10,301 bases of DNA. Source: an uncultured Holophagaceae bacterium. Its GTDB lineage: Bacteria; Acidobacteriota; Holophagae; Holophagales; Holophagaceae. Below are positions 1-9,291 of this stretch, piece after piece; the stretch's first letter is position 1; every line of letters starts with the position of its first letter. Location: the NCBI GenBank assembly GCA_903919165.1, contig CAIXHJ010000433.1, positions 1-10,301 on the forward strand. Direction: 5' to 3'. The notes under the pieces were generated by a model, which ran no database searches, was not told where the DNA came from, and saw only the letters and a list, made by a program, of their open reading frames with translations. Both the position numbers and the translations under genes were made by a program.

Positions 1-56
1 CCATGGGCCAGGGGAAAGGCCTGGTAGAGGCGGCGGATTCGGGCGTTCTCATCCAG

Positions 57-2162
57 TCACATGCGGATGATCTTCACCTCTCCCGGTTGGAAACTCATGG
101 ACAGGTTCCAGAAGCTGTCGAAGTCGTGCACGTCCCGGGCCAGGCCGTGGCTGGAGAAGAGCTGGAAGCCCTTCCGGGCCGCGTTTCCCGAGAGCTGTCT
201 CAGGGGCTGGAGGTGGACCGTCAAGTACTGCGGGTTGTGGACATCCGTATTGGCCACGACCACGAACACGTTGCCTTCCCGAACCAGGGTTCCCCGCTTG
301 TCGTCGTCGACGAATCCGAAGGCGATCCCCGGGTCCCGGGGTGAGTTGAACCCCAGGGGCACGATGTTCTCGAGGCACGTAAACGTGGAGAGGTGTTCCC
401 GGCGCAGATTCGAAATCCAGGCCAACTGGTCGGGCAACTCCCATCGCCCTGGGTTCAGGTAGTGCAGTGCGTACCGGTCGAACAGGGCTAGCCTACCGTA
501 GTACGGATCCTTGGGATCGAGCATGTAGGCTTCGTTGGGACGACAGTCCACTCCGGTGTTCATGGGCTGGAGTTCGTAGACTTCCTGGCCAGAGTTGATG
601 AACGGCACGCCGTTGGGCATGAACATATTCAGGATGGTTAGCATGCGCGTCAGGCTGCGTCCCCCTTCGCGAGCTGCCAGCCGCGGCGTGTCGTGGGTCT
701 CCCCGCAGGCGTAGACCGGGCAGGGCAAGTGCCTCGCATCGTACATGTAGTGGTGGGTCTTGTATTCCAGGACGCGAGGTTCCTGAAGGAAACCGTCCCC
801 CAGGATCATGTTGTAGCCGGCCTCCCGTGCGAGGGCGGCCCGCTCGATCTCCATCTCCTCGGCGATGAAGCAGAAGTGGGGATCCACTTGCCGGGCGTTC
901 CGGATGATGCGGTCGACGAGCTTGCGGGGAAGCGCATGTCCCATGTCGATACGGGCCCCATCGATGCCGAACTTCTTCTGGTAGTAGGGGATGACGCCTG
1001 AGAGCAGGTCCCAGAGGGGTTCGTTCGGCACGTGGCCCTGATACAGGTTGGACTTGATCACGTCGAACAGGATGTACGGCGCGTACTCACGGTCCAGGTA
1101 GGGGACCGAGGCTTCCGGATGATCCAGGTACATGCGGAAGAAGGTGACGTCGTTCCAGGCCGGCTGAGGATCGTTGACCTGGTCGGAAAAGGCCGGGGCG
1201 ACCGTCAGCCCAAACCACTGCTGCACGGTTTCCAGGACGCTTTGTCCCGGTCGGTCCTTCAAGGCGTTCTGCAGTCGGGACCATTTCTCGGGGTCCGTGG
1301 CCTTCGGGTTCTCCACGAAGGATGCCAGATGCTGGCGCACCTCGGTGCTCTGGTAGATGACCGGCAGGAACTCCAGCTTGGGTCGTATCTGAACGCCCAG
1401 GCCGGGGACATAGGGTGGCCGATACTGGGCCAGCGACTCGTGGCGGATCCAGTAGAACCAGTCCGGGTGGTCCAGGATCAGCTCTGAATCCACGGAATTG
1501 GTCCGCGGAATGATGTCGATCATCACGTGCATGCCAAGGATGTGGCAGGCTTCCACGAAGGCGCAAAACTCGTCCTCCACGGAAAAATCAGGACCGGTCA
1601 TCGGGTCCTTCAGGTTGGGATCGAGGTTGAAGAAGCTGGACACGCCATAGGGCGATCCCAGTTCGCCCTTCTTATCCTTGAGGGAGAATTTGGAGATGGG
1701 CAGCAGGTAGACGCATGTCACGCCCATCTTGTGCAGCAGAGAAAGGAGCGCGATGGACTTGACAAAGGTGCCGGTCTCTTTGAGTCCATAGAGGTTCTGA
1801 TCTTCCAGACTCCCCGAACGATCATGGTCCCAGGCGGTGGATGTGCGCACCATCATCGAGTACACCGTGGCGCGCTTGATCCAGTCCCCGCCTTCGAGGC
1901 CGGGCTCCACCGGCCGGTGCCGGCTCAGGGGCTTTCCCCAGGTGCGGATGCCCCCGGCCTTGGGCTGGATGAAGTGTTGGATGGCATCCCTGTAGAATCG
2001 GTAGGGATTGACCACCAGCTCGCCCCAGGGGGTCTTCCGCAGTTCTTCTCCCCGGTAGTCGAAGCAGTTCCAGAGATCGGGGACCGTGTAATTGAAGACC
2101 TGGTCGGCCGTGTCGAGGATCCTCTGGTCTAGGATTTTCACAAGTTCCTGCAGCTTGCTCAT
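57..2162 (-). CDS. GH13 alpha-amylase family glycoside hydrolase
   Basis: This 701-residue protein is probably a cytoplasmic alpha-glucan hydrolase or transglycosylase, since no signal peptide is visible. The GH13 active-site regions are present in order: a barrel strand with VYLLPIS and YGVSSFF; DIIPRTN at 216-222 (region I position); GARIDMGH with nucleophile D406; FIAEE with general acid/base E435; and GETHDTP with H490 and D491, the third carboxylate. Region I departs from the usual DxxxNH form, lacking the conserved Asn-His, so substrate or reaction specificity cannot be assigned. About 100 residues precede the barrel. The ATG at 2162 is chosen because AGGAG lies seven bases upstream; the frame stays open upstream to 2576, but that extension is low-complexity and runs through a repeat element. 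The gene stands alone behind the 498-base gap, with a possible promoter of its own. The family is confident; subfamily and substrate are unknown. Confidence 0.93.
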   Translation of the reverse strand: MSKLQELVKILDQRILDTADQVFNYTVPDLWNCFDYRGEELRKTPWGELVVNPYRFYRDAIQHFIQPKAGGIRTWGKPLSRHRPVEPGLEGGDWIKRATVYSMMVRTSTAWDHDRSGSLEDQNLYGLKETGTFVKSIALLSLLHKMGVTCVYLLPISKFSLKDKKGELGSPYGVSSFFNLDPNLKDPMTGPDFSVEDEFCAFVEACHILGMHVMIDIIPRTNSVDSELILDHPDWFYWIRHESLAQYRPPYVPGLGVQIRPKLEFLPVIYQSTEVRQHLASFVENPKATDPEKWSRLQNALKDRPGQSVLETVQQWFGLTVAPAFSDQVNDPQPAWNDVTFFRMYLDHPEASVPYLDREYAPYILFDVIKSNLYQGHVPNEPLWDLLSGVIPYYQKKFGIDGARIDMGHALPRKLVDRIIRNARQVDPHFCFIAEEMEIERAALAREAGYNMILGDGFLQEPRVLEYKTHHYMYDARHLPCPVYACGETHDTPRLAAREGGRSLTRMLTILNMFMPNGVPFINSGQEVYELQPMNTGVDCRPNEAYMLDPKDPYYGRLALFDRYALHYLNPGRWELPDQLAWISNLRREHLSTFTCLENIVPLGFNSPRDPGIAFGFVDDDKRGTLVREGNVFVVVANTDVHNPQYLTVHLQPLRQLSGNAARKGFQLFSSHGLARDVHDFDSFWNLSMSFQPGEVKIIRM

Positions 2163-2192
2163 CCCGTGTCTCCTGGAACGTATGACCAGTCG

Positions 2193-2198
2193 ATCATA
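2193..2198 (-). promoter_or_regulatory. Possible -10 box for the amylase-family gene
   Basis: On the minus strand this reads TATGAT, five of six matches to the sigma-70 -10 consensus. It would place transcription start about 24 bases before the ATG at 2162, leaving room for the AGGAG ribosome binding site. No good -35 box is visible at 17 bases; TTCCTG at a 19-base spacing is the nearest and it is weak. This is a consensus match only. Confidence 0.28.
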
Positions 2199-2316
2199 GC
2201 GCCGGCCGCCAAGGCCGCAGGAAGTCTGATGGACCGCTACTCTTCCGACCGCACCATGCCCATCTTCGCCTACGGCTCCCGGAAGACCGCCTCCGGCCTG
2301 AGCCTCCTGGGCCCTA

Positions 2317-2345
2317 GTGTGCTGTCCCGGTAGAACCTGGATCAT
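2317..2345 (+). repeat. Left terminal inverted repeat
   Basis: It begins GTGTGCTGTCCCGG and contains GGATCA at 2339-2344. It pairs imperfectly with 2579-2607: the first 8 bases are identical, then CCC and GGATCA sit in the same register with no gap. Confidence 0.5.
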
Positions 2346-2469
2346 CCTCCGCGCTGAGACACCACACGTGGCGGGGGTTTGGGGGGAGGCTCCAGGTCCG
2401 CGAGCACTCGCGAGCGGGAGCACGCACTGAGTGCGATACCTGGAGGGCAGTGCCCCCAATGGGGTGACA

Positions 2470-2495
2470 GATCTGGCACGCATGCGTGCCGGATC
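2470..2495. repeat. 26-base near-perfect palindrome inside the element
   Basis: The core 2475-2490 (GGCACGCATGCGTGCC) is a perfect 16-base palindrome. It extends to GATC at both outer ends with one mismatched pair, which would be a G-U wobble in one transcribed orientation. It could form a stable hairpin in RNA or single-stranded DNA, or be a binding site for a dimeric protein. A second small hairpin follows at 2502-2514 (GGGGC, three-base loop, GCCCC), and another palindrome at 2534-2547. Confidence 0.6.
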
Positions 2496-2557
2496 GCCAG
2501 AGGGGCCATGCCCCGATGACCATAGATCCCAGACAACGCAAGCGTTGGCTGGGGGAA

Positions 2558-2607
2558 GTGTGCTGGCCCTCCCCAATGTTGATCCCGTTATGTCAGGGCC
2601 AGCACAC
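2558..2607. repeat. 13-base perfect inverted repeat at the element's right end
   Basis: GTGTGCTGGCCCT at 2558-2570 is repeated exactly in reverse complement at 2595-2607, leaving a 24-base loop. The outer arm is also the right terminal repeat (2579-2607), so the element tip occurs three times: at 2317, at 2558 and inverted at 2607. The stem is GC-rich, but no T-run follows on either strand, so it is not a standard intrinsic terminator. It could still slow transcription leaving the ABC exporter gene on the minus strand. Confidence 0.65.
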
Positions 2608-2660
2608 TAGCGCCACGCGCTTGCGCGGCGAATGGCTGGCGCTCTGGTGTTCTCGTCCCC

Positions 2661-4469
<1,809 letters not shown>

Positions 4470-4497
4470 GGGGTCACCGGGCAGGGACGGAGCCTGT

Positions 4498-5100
4498 TCA
4501 TCCCAGGATCTTCGCCATCAGGTCCGAATGCAGGTTCCAATGCAGGAAGCCCGCCAGGCCATAGAGGATGCCTAGGAGGGCGAAGGCGCCGGCCACGCCG
4601 AAAAGCCACCGCTTCTTCGTGAGGACCGTGACGCCGGCCAGGGCCACCGCCACGCTCAGGCAGGCCTCGGCCAGGTCGAACTGGTCGTCGTGGATGTTCA
4701 TGGCGTCGTAGTCCTTGGCAGCCCCTTCGGCCACGGCGCGAATCTGCTCCTTCTCCTTCTCGAACTTCCTTGCTGCGGCCTCCTGGGCGGCGATCTTGGC
4801 CTCCACCTTGGCGCGAACCTCGGCCTTCAGGCCCGGGTTCAGCTCCAGCTGCACCTTCAGCATGTCGGCGAAATTCTCCGCCATGTGCTGCTTGCTGCTC
4901 TTGCTCTGGTAGTACGCCCACTGGTCGACCGCCTTGGCCTGGGACTGCTGCATGGCCTGGACGACATTGCCGTCCTTGACGTTGCAGAGGGCCATGAAGG
5001 TGGCCACCACGGCCACGAAGAGGGCGATATACCCATTGAACCGGCTCTCTCGCGCGTGGTCCTGCACGTCGTCCTGGATCTTGTCGAGGGCTTCGACCAT
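4498..5100 (-). CDS. DUF4337 family membrane protein
   Basis: This 200-residue protein of unknown function matches the DUF4337 pattern. It has a short polar N-terminus, a first membrane segment (about 22-39), a conserved W61-x-x-Y-Q-x-K-S-x-K stretch, and a long charged, Ala/Lys/Glu-rich helix likely to form a coiled coil (about 92-130). Two further membrane segments follow (about 145-160 and 164-186). The start at 5100 is supported by GGAGG five to six bases upstream. It sits between the SGNH hydrolase (34-base gap) and the ABC exporter (28-base gap) on the same strand, so co-transcription is likely. That context hints at an envelope role, but no biochemical function is established for this family and none is assigned here. 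Confidence 0.88.
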   Translation of the reverse strand: MVEALDKIQDDVQDHARESRFNGYIALFVAVVATFMALCNVKDGNVVQAMQQSQAKAVDQWAYYQSKSSKQHMAENFADMLKVQLELNPGLKAEVRAKVEAKIAAQEAAARKFEKEKEQIRAVAEGAAKDYDAMNIHDDQFDLAEACLSVAVALAGVTVLTKKRWLFGVAGAFALLGILYGLAGFLHWNLHSDLMAKILG

Positions 5101-5134
5101 GGGTTCCTCCGTTTATCACCTAGTCTAGGGCAGG

Positions 5135-5833
5135 TCATCCATCCTTGGGCGCGGCCCGGAGCACTGGATCCAAAGTGCTCCAGACATGGTCCGCGATGAT
5201 GCGGGCGCCTTTGGCATTCGGGTGGATGCCATCGGTTTGGTTCAGTCTGGGATCCATGGCGACGCCCTCAAGAAGGAACGGAAGCAGCGGAATTCGGTAA
5301 TCCCGCGCGAGGCGGGGGTAGATCCGGGCGAAGGCGTTCCGATAATCCCTGCCGTAGTTCTCAGGGAGTTGGATGCCGGCGAGCACCACCCGCGTTCCCT
5401 CCTTTTTGGTGCGGTCCAGGATGACCCGCAGGTTGCGTTCCGTTTCGGCCACAGGTAGGCCCCGAAGCCCATCGTTGGCCCCCAGGCAGAGGAACAGGAC
5501 ATCCACCTTCTGCTGGTAGATCCAATCGAGTCGGGCCACCCCACCAGCGGTGGTGTCGCCGCTGATGCCGGCATTGACGACCTTCCAGGGCCGCCCTTCG
5601 GATGACAGCCGGGCTTCGATGAGGGCGGGGAAGGCTTGCTCTTTGGCCAGGCCTTGGCCCGCCGTGAGGCTGTCACCCAGGAATACCAGCGTGCCCTTGA
5701 CCGACTTCGGGATGGGCTCGACCGCGGCGGAGGCACCCGGAAGCGACGTCGGATCCTGGGTCTTCCTGTCGCATGCGCTTGCCAGGGCCACCAGGACGGA
5801 GAACACGATGGTGCAGCAGCGGGCCTTCCTCAT
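5135..5833 (-). CDS. tesA: TesA-like SGNH hydrolase (arylesterase/lysophospholipase type)
   Basis: This 232-residue esterase of the SGNH/GDSL family resembles E. coli TesA, a periplasmic thioesterase/lysophospholipase. All four blocks are present: GDSL (53-56, nucleophile S55), NAGISGD (87-93, oxyanion G92), GAND (118-121, N120) and DGIHP (201-205, D201 and H204). The N-terminus MRKARCC plus a hydrophobic run ends ASAC at 18-21, a signal peptide with a weak lipobox and Asp at +2. It may be a lipoprotein held at the inner membrane, or a secreted enzyme. I chose ATG 5833 because it starts at the signal peptide; the frame also has a GTG at 5869 adding 12 residues, and neither has a strong ribosome binding site. 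It is divergent from ybbA-ybbP, as in E. coli, which supports the assignment. Confidence 0.92.
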   Translation of the reverse strand: MRKARCCTIVFSVLVALASACDRKTQDPTSLPGASAAVEPIPKSVKGTLVFLGDSLTAGQGLAKEQAFPALIEARLSSEGRPWKVVNAGISGDTTAGGVARLDWIYQQKVDVLFLCLGANDGLRGLPVAETERNLRVILDRTKKEGTRVVLAGIQLPENYGRDYRNAFARIYPRLARDYRIPLLPFLLEGVAMDPRLNQTDGIHPNAKGARIIADHVWSTLDPVLRAAPKDG

Positions 5834-5917
5834 GGTTGAAGCATGGCATGACCTTGTCCACCCTGGCACACACCGGATCGAGACGCAGGGCGGCTAGGCT
5901 GATGTCGAGGGTGTCGC
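5834..5917. promoter_or_regulatory. Divergent promoter region between tesA and ybbA
   Basis: These 84 bases separate two divergent starts, so promoters for both units should lie here or just inside the genes. I found no convincing -35/-10 pair on either strand; the nearest is a poor TAGGCT at 5895-5900 on the plus strand. A GAGG at 5907-5910, seven bases before ATG 5918, is a good ribosome binding site for ybbA. If tesA starts at GTG 5869 instead, the region shrinks to 48 bases. Confidence 0.4.
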
Positions 5918-6589
5918 ATGATCTCCATCCGATCCGTTTCAAAGACTTTCACCTCCCCTTCAGGGGAACTCCTCCGGGTGCTGCAAGACGTGAGCCTGGA
6001 GATACCGGCGGGGGCGTCGGTGGCCATCCAGGGGCCCAGCGGCAGTGGCAAGAGCACGCTGCTGGGGCTGGTCGCCGGCCTGGACCAACCCACGTCCGGC
6101 GAGGTGGTCGTGAACGACCAGTCCATCACCGGTCTGAGTGAATTGGCCCTCTCGCGTTTCCGTGCCCAGAATCTGGGCTTCGTCTTCCAGGCCTACCACC
6201 TCTTGCCTCATTTCTCGGCGCTTCAGAACGTGCTCATCGCCGCGGAGATTGCCGGGCTGCAGGCAGCCGAATCCAAAGCCCTAGAGGCCCTGGCCCGGGT
6301 GGGTCTTCAGGACCGGGCCGAACACCTGCCGGCGCAGCTCAGCGGGGGCGAATGCCAGCGGGTGGCACTGGCGCGGGCCATCGTGGCACGGCCTCCCATC
6401 CTTCTCTGTGACGAACCGACCGGTTCACTGGATCCTGTGAACGCGGACCGGGTCTTCGAGTTGCTTTTGGAGCTGCAGCGGGATCTCGGGGCCACCCTGG
6501 TGCTGGTGACCCATGAGGCGGCCCTGGCGAGCCGCATGGGGCTTCACATCGCGCTGGAGCGGGGCCGGATCGTGGCGGGCGTGGCATGA
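5918..6589 (+). CDS. ybbA: YbbA-type ABC transporter ATPase (LolD/MacB family)
   Basis: This 223-residue cytoplasmic ATPase should power the FtsX-type permease encoded directly after it. Motifs: Walker A GPSGSGKST (39-47, K45), Q-loop Q91 within FVFQAYHLLPHFSALQNV, signature LSGGE (141-145), Walker B LLCDEP (D165, catalytic E166) and H-loop H199. The Q-loop region and length are typical of the LolD/MacB/FtsE group, whose members drive conformational work across the envelope rather than classical substrate passage. Its stop overlaps the next start as ATGA (6586-6589), which implies translational coupling. Divergent placement from tesA points to YbbA rather than LolD, and there is no LolC/E-like partner here. 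Confidence 0.94.
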   Translation: MISIRSVSKTFTSPSGELLRVLQDVSLEIPAGASVAIQGPSGSGKSTLLGLVAGLDQPTSGEVVVNDQSITGLSELALSRFRAQNLGFVFQAYHLLPHFSALQNVLIAAEIAGLQAAESKALEALARVGLQDRAEHLPAQLSGGECQRVALARAIVARPPILLCDEPTGSLDPVNADRVFELLLELQRDLGATLVLVTHEAALASRMGLHIALERGRIVAGVA

Positions 6590-9156
6590 GGTTCGCGTTC
6601 CGCATGGCCCTGCGGGAGGGCTCCCGTCAGAAGGGCCGTCTCCTGGTCATCGCCCTCTGCCTGGCGGTGGGGTTCGCGGCGTTTTTCGCGACCTACGGAT
6701 TCAGTGCGCGGGTCCTCGGCGGTGTCCGGGCCGAATCCAGGTCATTGCTGGGAGCGGATTTCTCCATCTCGGCCACGGGCGAATTCCCCGAGGATGTGCT
6801 CCAGCAGGCGACCGTGTTGCCGGGCATCCAGGGGCACAGCCTCGTCTATGACCTGGTGAGCATGGCCCACACGGGGGAGGGGAATGCGATCCTCAGCCGC
6901 CTGGTGGAGGTGCGGGCCGTGGATGCGGCGTACCCCCTGGTGGGAAGACTGGTCCTCCAGACGAATGGGCTCCCCAGCGGAGGAAGGGTCGGGGGTTCTG
7001 GAGCCGTTTTCGTGGAACGGGGACTGGCCGATACATGGAGGCTCCAGTCCCAACCTGAGGGAACCCTGGCCACCCGAGCGGCCCTGTCCGTCGGGAATGG
7101 GTCCCTGCCCGTGGGCGGGGTCATCGCCCTGGACGAAAGCCGCCAGGCCAGTGCCTTCACCCTGGGCCCACGGATCCTGATCGACCGTGCGGACGCCGAA
7201 CGCCTCGACCTGCTCACACCGCGATCACGCTTCACCGGACGCTTGCTGTTGACCGTGAACCCAGGGACCGATGCCACAAGGGTACGGAAGGGGCTTGAAG
7301 AAATCGTCCGCACAGCCACACAGCGGCTTCGGCTGCAGGGCCACGAGGAAGCGGCCACCGCCCTGGCTCGGCCCATCCGGAACCTCAACCGGTTCGTCCA
7401 GCAGCTGGGCCTCGCCACACTGCTGCTGGCCATGCTGGGGGCCTGGGCGATCCTGACGGCCTTCCTGGACGCACGGGCCCGGGACGCGGCCATTCTGCGC
7501 TGCCTGGGGGCGGATCCCTTGGCACCTGCCCGGATCTACGGAGTGCTGACGATGCTGCTGCTGGGCGTCGCGCTGGCCCTTGGGTTGGCAGCGGGTCTGG
7601 GGGTTTCAACTCTGATCCCGCGGTGGCTCGGGGACCTGCTGCCCGCCGTCATCCAGGAAGGCTCCACCGCAGCGCCTCCCCTGCTCGAAACCACCTTGGC
7701 GGTGGCCATGATCGCCCTCCTGACTCTGCCGCCCCTGATCAGGTTGGGCGAGGTGAAACCCCTCATCTTGCTGAGGGAGGGTGCAGACCTTCAGGGAGGG
7801 CGGACCTGGCTGAGCCGAACCTGCGCTACCTTGGCCTTGGTCCTGGCCGTGCTGCTGATCATCCGCAATGCACCCAGCCTGGCGGTCGGCGTGGGCACAG
7901 CCCTGGGGATGGCCCTCCTGTTCCTCCTGCTCTATGGTGCCGCGCGGCTTCTCCTGATCATCTACCGCAGCACCGCGAAGGCGATGCCCCTTTCCCTGCG
8001 CCTGGCCTTCGGGCAGCTCGGGGCCCGGCGGGGCCTGACGGCGCTGATGATGGCGGTCATGGGCCTGGCGGTCTTCCTGACGACCGCCACCCAGTTCATC
8101 AAAGACGACATCGTGGCGCCCATCGCCTCCCAGCAGGGGGAAGGGAGCCGTCCCAACCTGTTCTTCCTGGATGTTCAATCCGCTCAGCGGGGACAGGTGG
8201 CCGCAAGGTTGAAGGCTGAGACGGGTCGGGATCCCATGGAAGCTCCGATCGTCCGGGCCAGGCTCGCTGCCATCGACGGGAAACCGGTGCGAGAGACCAG
8301 GGCCAAAGGACGTGACGATGACCCCGGCGAACAGCGCGGGGAAGGGTTCCGGAACCGGGAACAGAACCTCACCTGGCGGGACCGGCTGGGCGCCTCCGAG
8401 GCCGTGACCGCAGGAAAGTTCTGGGATCCGGGACTCCCCAAGGCTGACGAGATCTCCCTTGAACAGGGCTTCGCCGAATCCATCGGGGCACGGCTGGGCG
8501 ACGTGCTGACCTTCGACGTCTCGGGCAATGAAGTGCAGGGAAGGGTCACCAGCCTGCGAAAGGTCATGTGGCAGAGCTTCCAGCCCAACTTCTTCATCGT
8601 GGTGCACCCTTCGCTGTTGACAGGCGCCCCGGTCGTTCACTTGTTGGCGATCGAGGCAGACCCGGTAGCCAAGGCCCGCATCCAGGTGGCCATGGCCAGG
8701 GACTACCCGAACATCACCCTCATCGATGTGACGGATGTGGTGGCGAAGGTGGGGCGGGTGTTGGACCTCATCGCGATCGTCACGCGGGCCTTGGCGGCGT
8801 TGATGTTGGCTTCGGCCCTGCTGGTGCTCATCGCCAGTCTGATCGCGGGGCGATTGGGCCGGCAGAAGGACCTGGCGCTGCTGCGCACCCTCGGCGCCTC
8901 CCATGGCACCCTGCTGCGCAGCCTGGCCTGGGAATTCCTCGTTCTGGGAGGCAGTTCCGCCCTGCTGGCGACCGCCCTGGCCTGGGTCCTTGCCGGGGTC
9001 TACACTCGTCGGGTTCTGGAACTGCCAACCCATCCTGGGATGGGCCTGGGGCTCCTGCTGATGGCGGCGTCAGCGGCCTTGACGCTGGCCGTAGGCGTGG
9101 CGGGAAGCCTGCGCGTACTCAATGTCAAACCCATGGATGTCCTCCGTGGGGAATGA
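6586..9156 (+). CDS. ybbP: YbbP-type ABC transporter permease (two FtsX domains)
   Basis: This 856-residue inner-membrane protein is the partner of YbbA. About ten membrane segments are visible, near 19-40, 273-293, 315-345, 367-387, 410-428, 433-459, 484-505, 728-754, 782-806 and 822-845. Two large soluble, presumably periplasmic, domains (about 41-270 and 506-725) are each followed by an FtsX-type bundle. This duplicated layout is that of E. coli YbbP (about 800 residues) and differs from the four-segment MacB and LolC/E. Cytosolic loops with R-x-x-x-x-A-I-L-R-x-L-G (about 297-308) and K-D-L-A-L-L-R-T-L-G (761-770) are the typical FtsX coupling helices. It has no spacing from ybbA, so the two form one unit. 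Its substrate is unknown; the tesA neighbour suggests lipid or hydrophobic cargo. After the stop there are 135 bases with no clear terminator. Confidence 0.93.
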   Translation: MRFAFRMALREGSRQKGRLLVIALCLAVGFAAFFATYGFSARVLGGVRAESRSLLGADFSISATGEFPEDVLQQATVLPGIQGHSLVYDLVSMAHTGEGNAILSRLVEVRAVDAAYPLVGRLVLQTNGLPSGGRVGGSGAVFVERGLADTWRLQSQPEGTLATRAALSVGNGSLPVGGVIALDESRQASAFTLGPRILIDRADAERLDLLTPRSRFTGRLLLTVNPGTDATRVRKGLEEIVRTATQRLRLQGHEEAATALARPIRNLNRFVQQLGLATLLLAMLGAWAILTAFLDARARDAAILRCLGADPLAPARIYGVLTMLLLGVALALGLAAGLGVSTLIPRWLGDLLPAVIQEGSTAAPPLLETTLAVAMIALLTLPPLIRLGEVKPLILLREGADLQGGRTWLSRTCATLALVLAVLLIIRNAPSLAVGVGTALGMALLFLLLYGAARLLLIIYRSTAKAMPLSLRLAFGQLGARRGLTALMMAVMGLAVFLTTATQFIKDDIVAPIASQQGEGSRPNLFFLDVQSAQRGQVAARLKAETGRDPMEAPIVRARLAAIDGKPVRETRAKGRDDDPGEQRGEGFRNREQNLTWRDRLGASEAVTAGKFWDPGLPKADEISLEQGFAESIGARLGDVLTFDVSGNEVQGRVTSLRKVMWQSFQPNFFIVVHPSLLTGAPVVHLLAIEADPVAKARIQVAMARDYPNITLIDVTDVVAKVGRVLDLIAIVTRALAALMLASALLVLIASLIAGRLGRQKDLALLRTLGASHGTLLRSLAWEFLVLGGSSALLATALAWVLAGVYTRRVLELPTHPGMGLGLLLMAASAALTLAVGVAGSLRVLNVKPMDVLRGE

Positions 9157-9291
9157 CCGCATCGGGGGTCAGATGCATCTTCGCCCGTGAACGGTGGAGG
9201 CCCCTCGTGCCCGGGCAGGCCCATCTGAAATCCCATCCAACGGAGGACCGCCGCTGTCCCCGACCAATAGCGACGGAGGTATCCTACGCGC

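Larger units (their letters stand above)
2314..2610. mobile_element. Non-autonomous MITE-like element with terminal inverted repeats
   Basis: Both edges carry CTAG (2314-2317 and 2607-2610), which would fit either a CTAG or a TA target duplication. Inward from the edges, the left end (from 2317) and the reverse complement of the right end (from 2607) share GTGTGCTG exactly. They then share CCC one base later, and GGATCA in register at offset 22, making an imperfect terminal repeat of about 29 bases. The interior holds several palindromes and no recognisable transposase; short open frames inside show no family I know. TA duplication is typical of IS630/Tc1-type elements and CTAG of some IS5-group elements, but I cannot name the parent. 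It fills most of the 498-base space between the ABC exporter and the amylase gene. An alternative is a structured RNA or a transcription-terminating repeat. Confidence 0.55.

Noticed and set aside
1..52. Possible start of a further minus-strand gene (ATG at 52, or a CTG in frame after the amylase stop)
   Set aside because: Only about 17 codons are visible, two frames look equally open, and no clear ribosome binding site precedes either start.
2314..2541. 75-residue minus-strand open frame inside the element
   Set aside because: It ends exactly in the terminal repeat, has many Cys/Trp/Arg codons typical of non-coding frames, and no ribosome binding site or family was recognised.
2163..2576. 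N-terminal extension of the amylase-family frame to 2576
   Set aside because: The stretch is low-complexity, crosses the repeat-bounded element, and the strong AGGAG site directly precedes ATG 2162.
2558..2607. Intrinsic terminator for the ABC exporter
   Set aside because: The stem is strong but the loop is 24 bases and no T-run follows on the minus strand; the element-end explanation fits better.
7606..9033. 475-residue open frame antisense to ybbP
   Set aside because: It is rich in Gln, Gly, Asp and His with no domain, and lies wholly opposite a well-supported permease; it is a GC-rich shadow frame.
9171..9180. AGATGCATCT palindrome after ybbP as an operator
   Set aside because: Ten bases, single occurrence, and no promoter nearby; chance is sufficient.
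9254..9285. Promoter for the SRAP gene (CTGTCC ... TATCCT)
   Set aside because: The spacing is about 20 bases and the -35 match is poor; the -10-like part lies only seven bases before the ATG.
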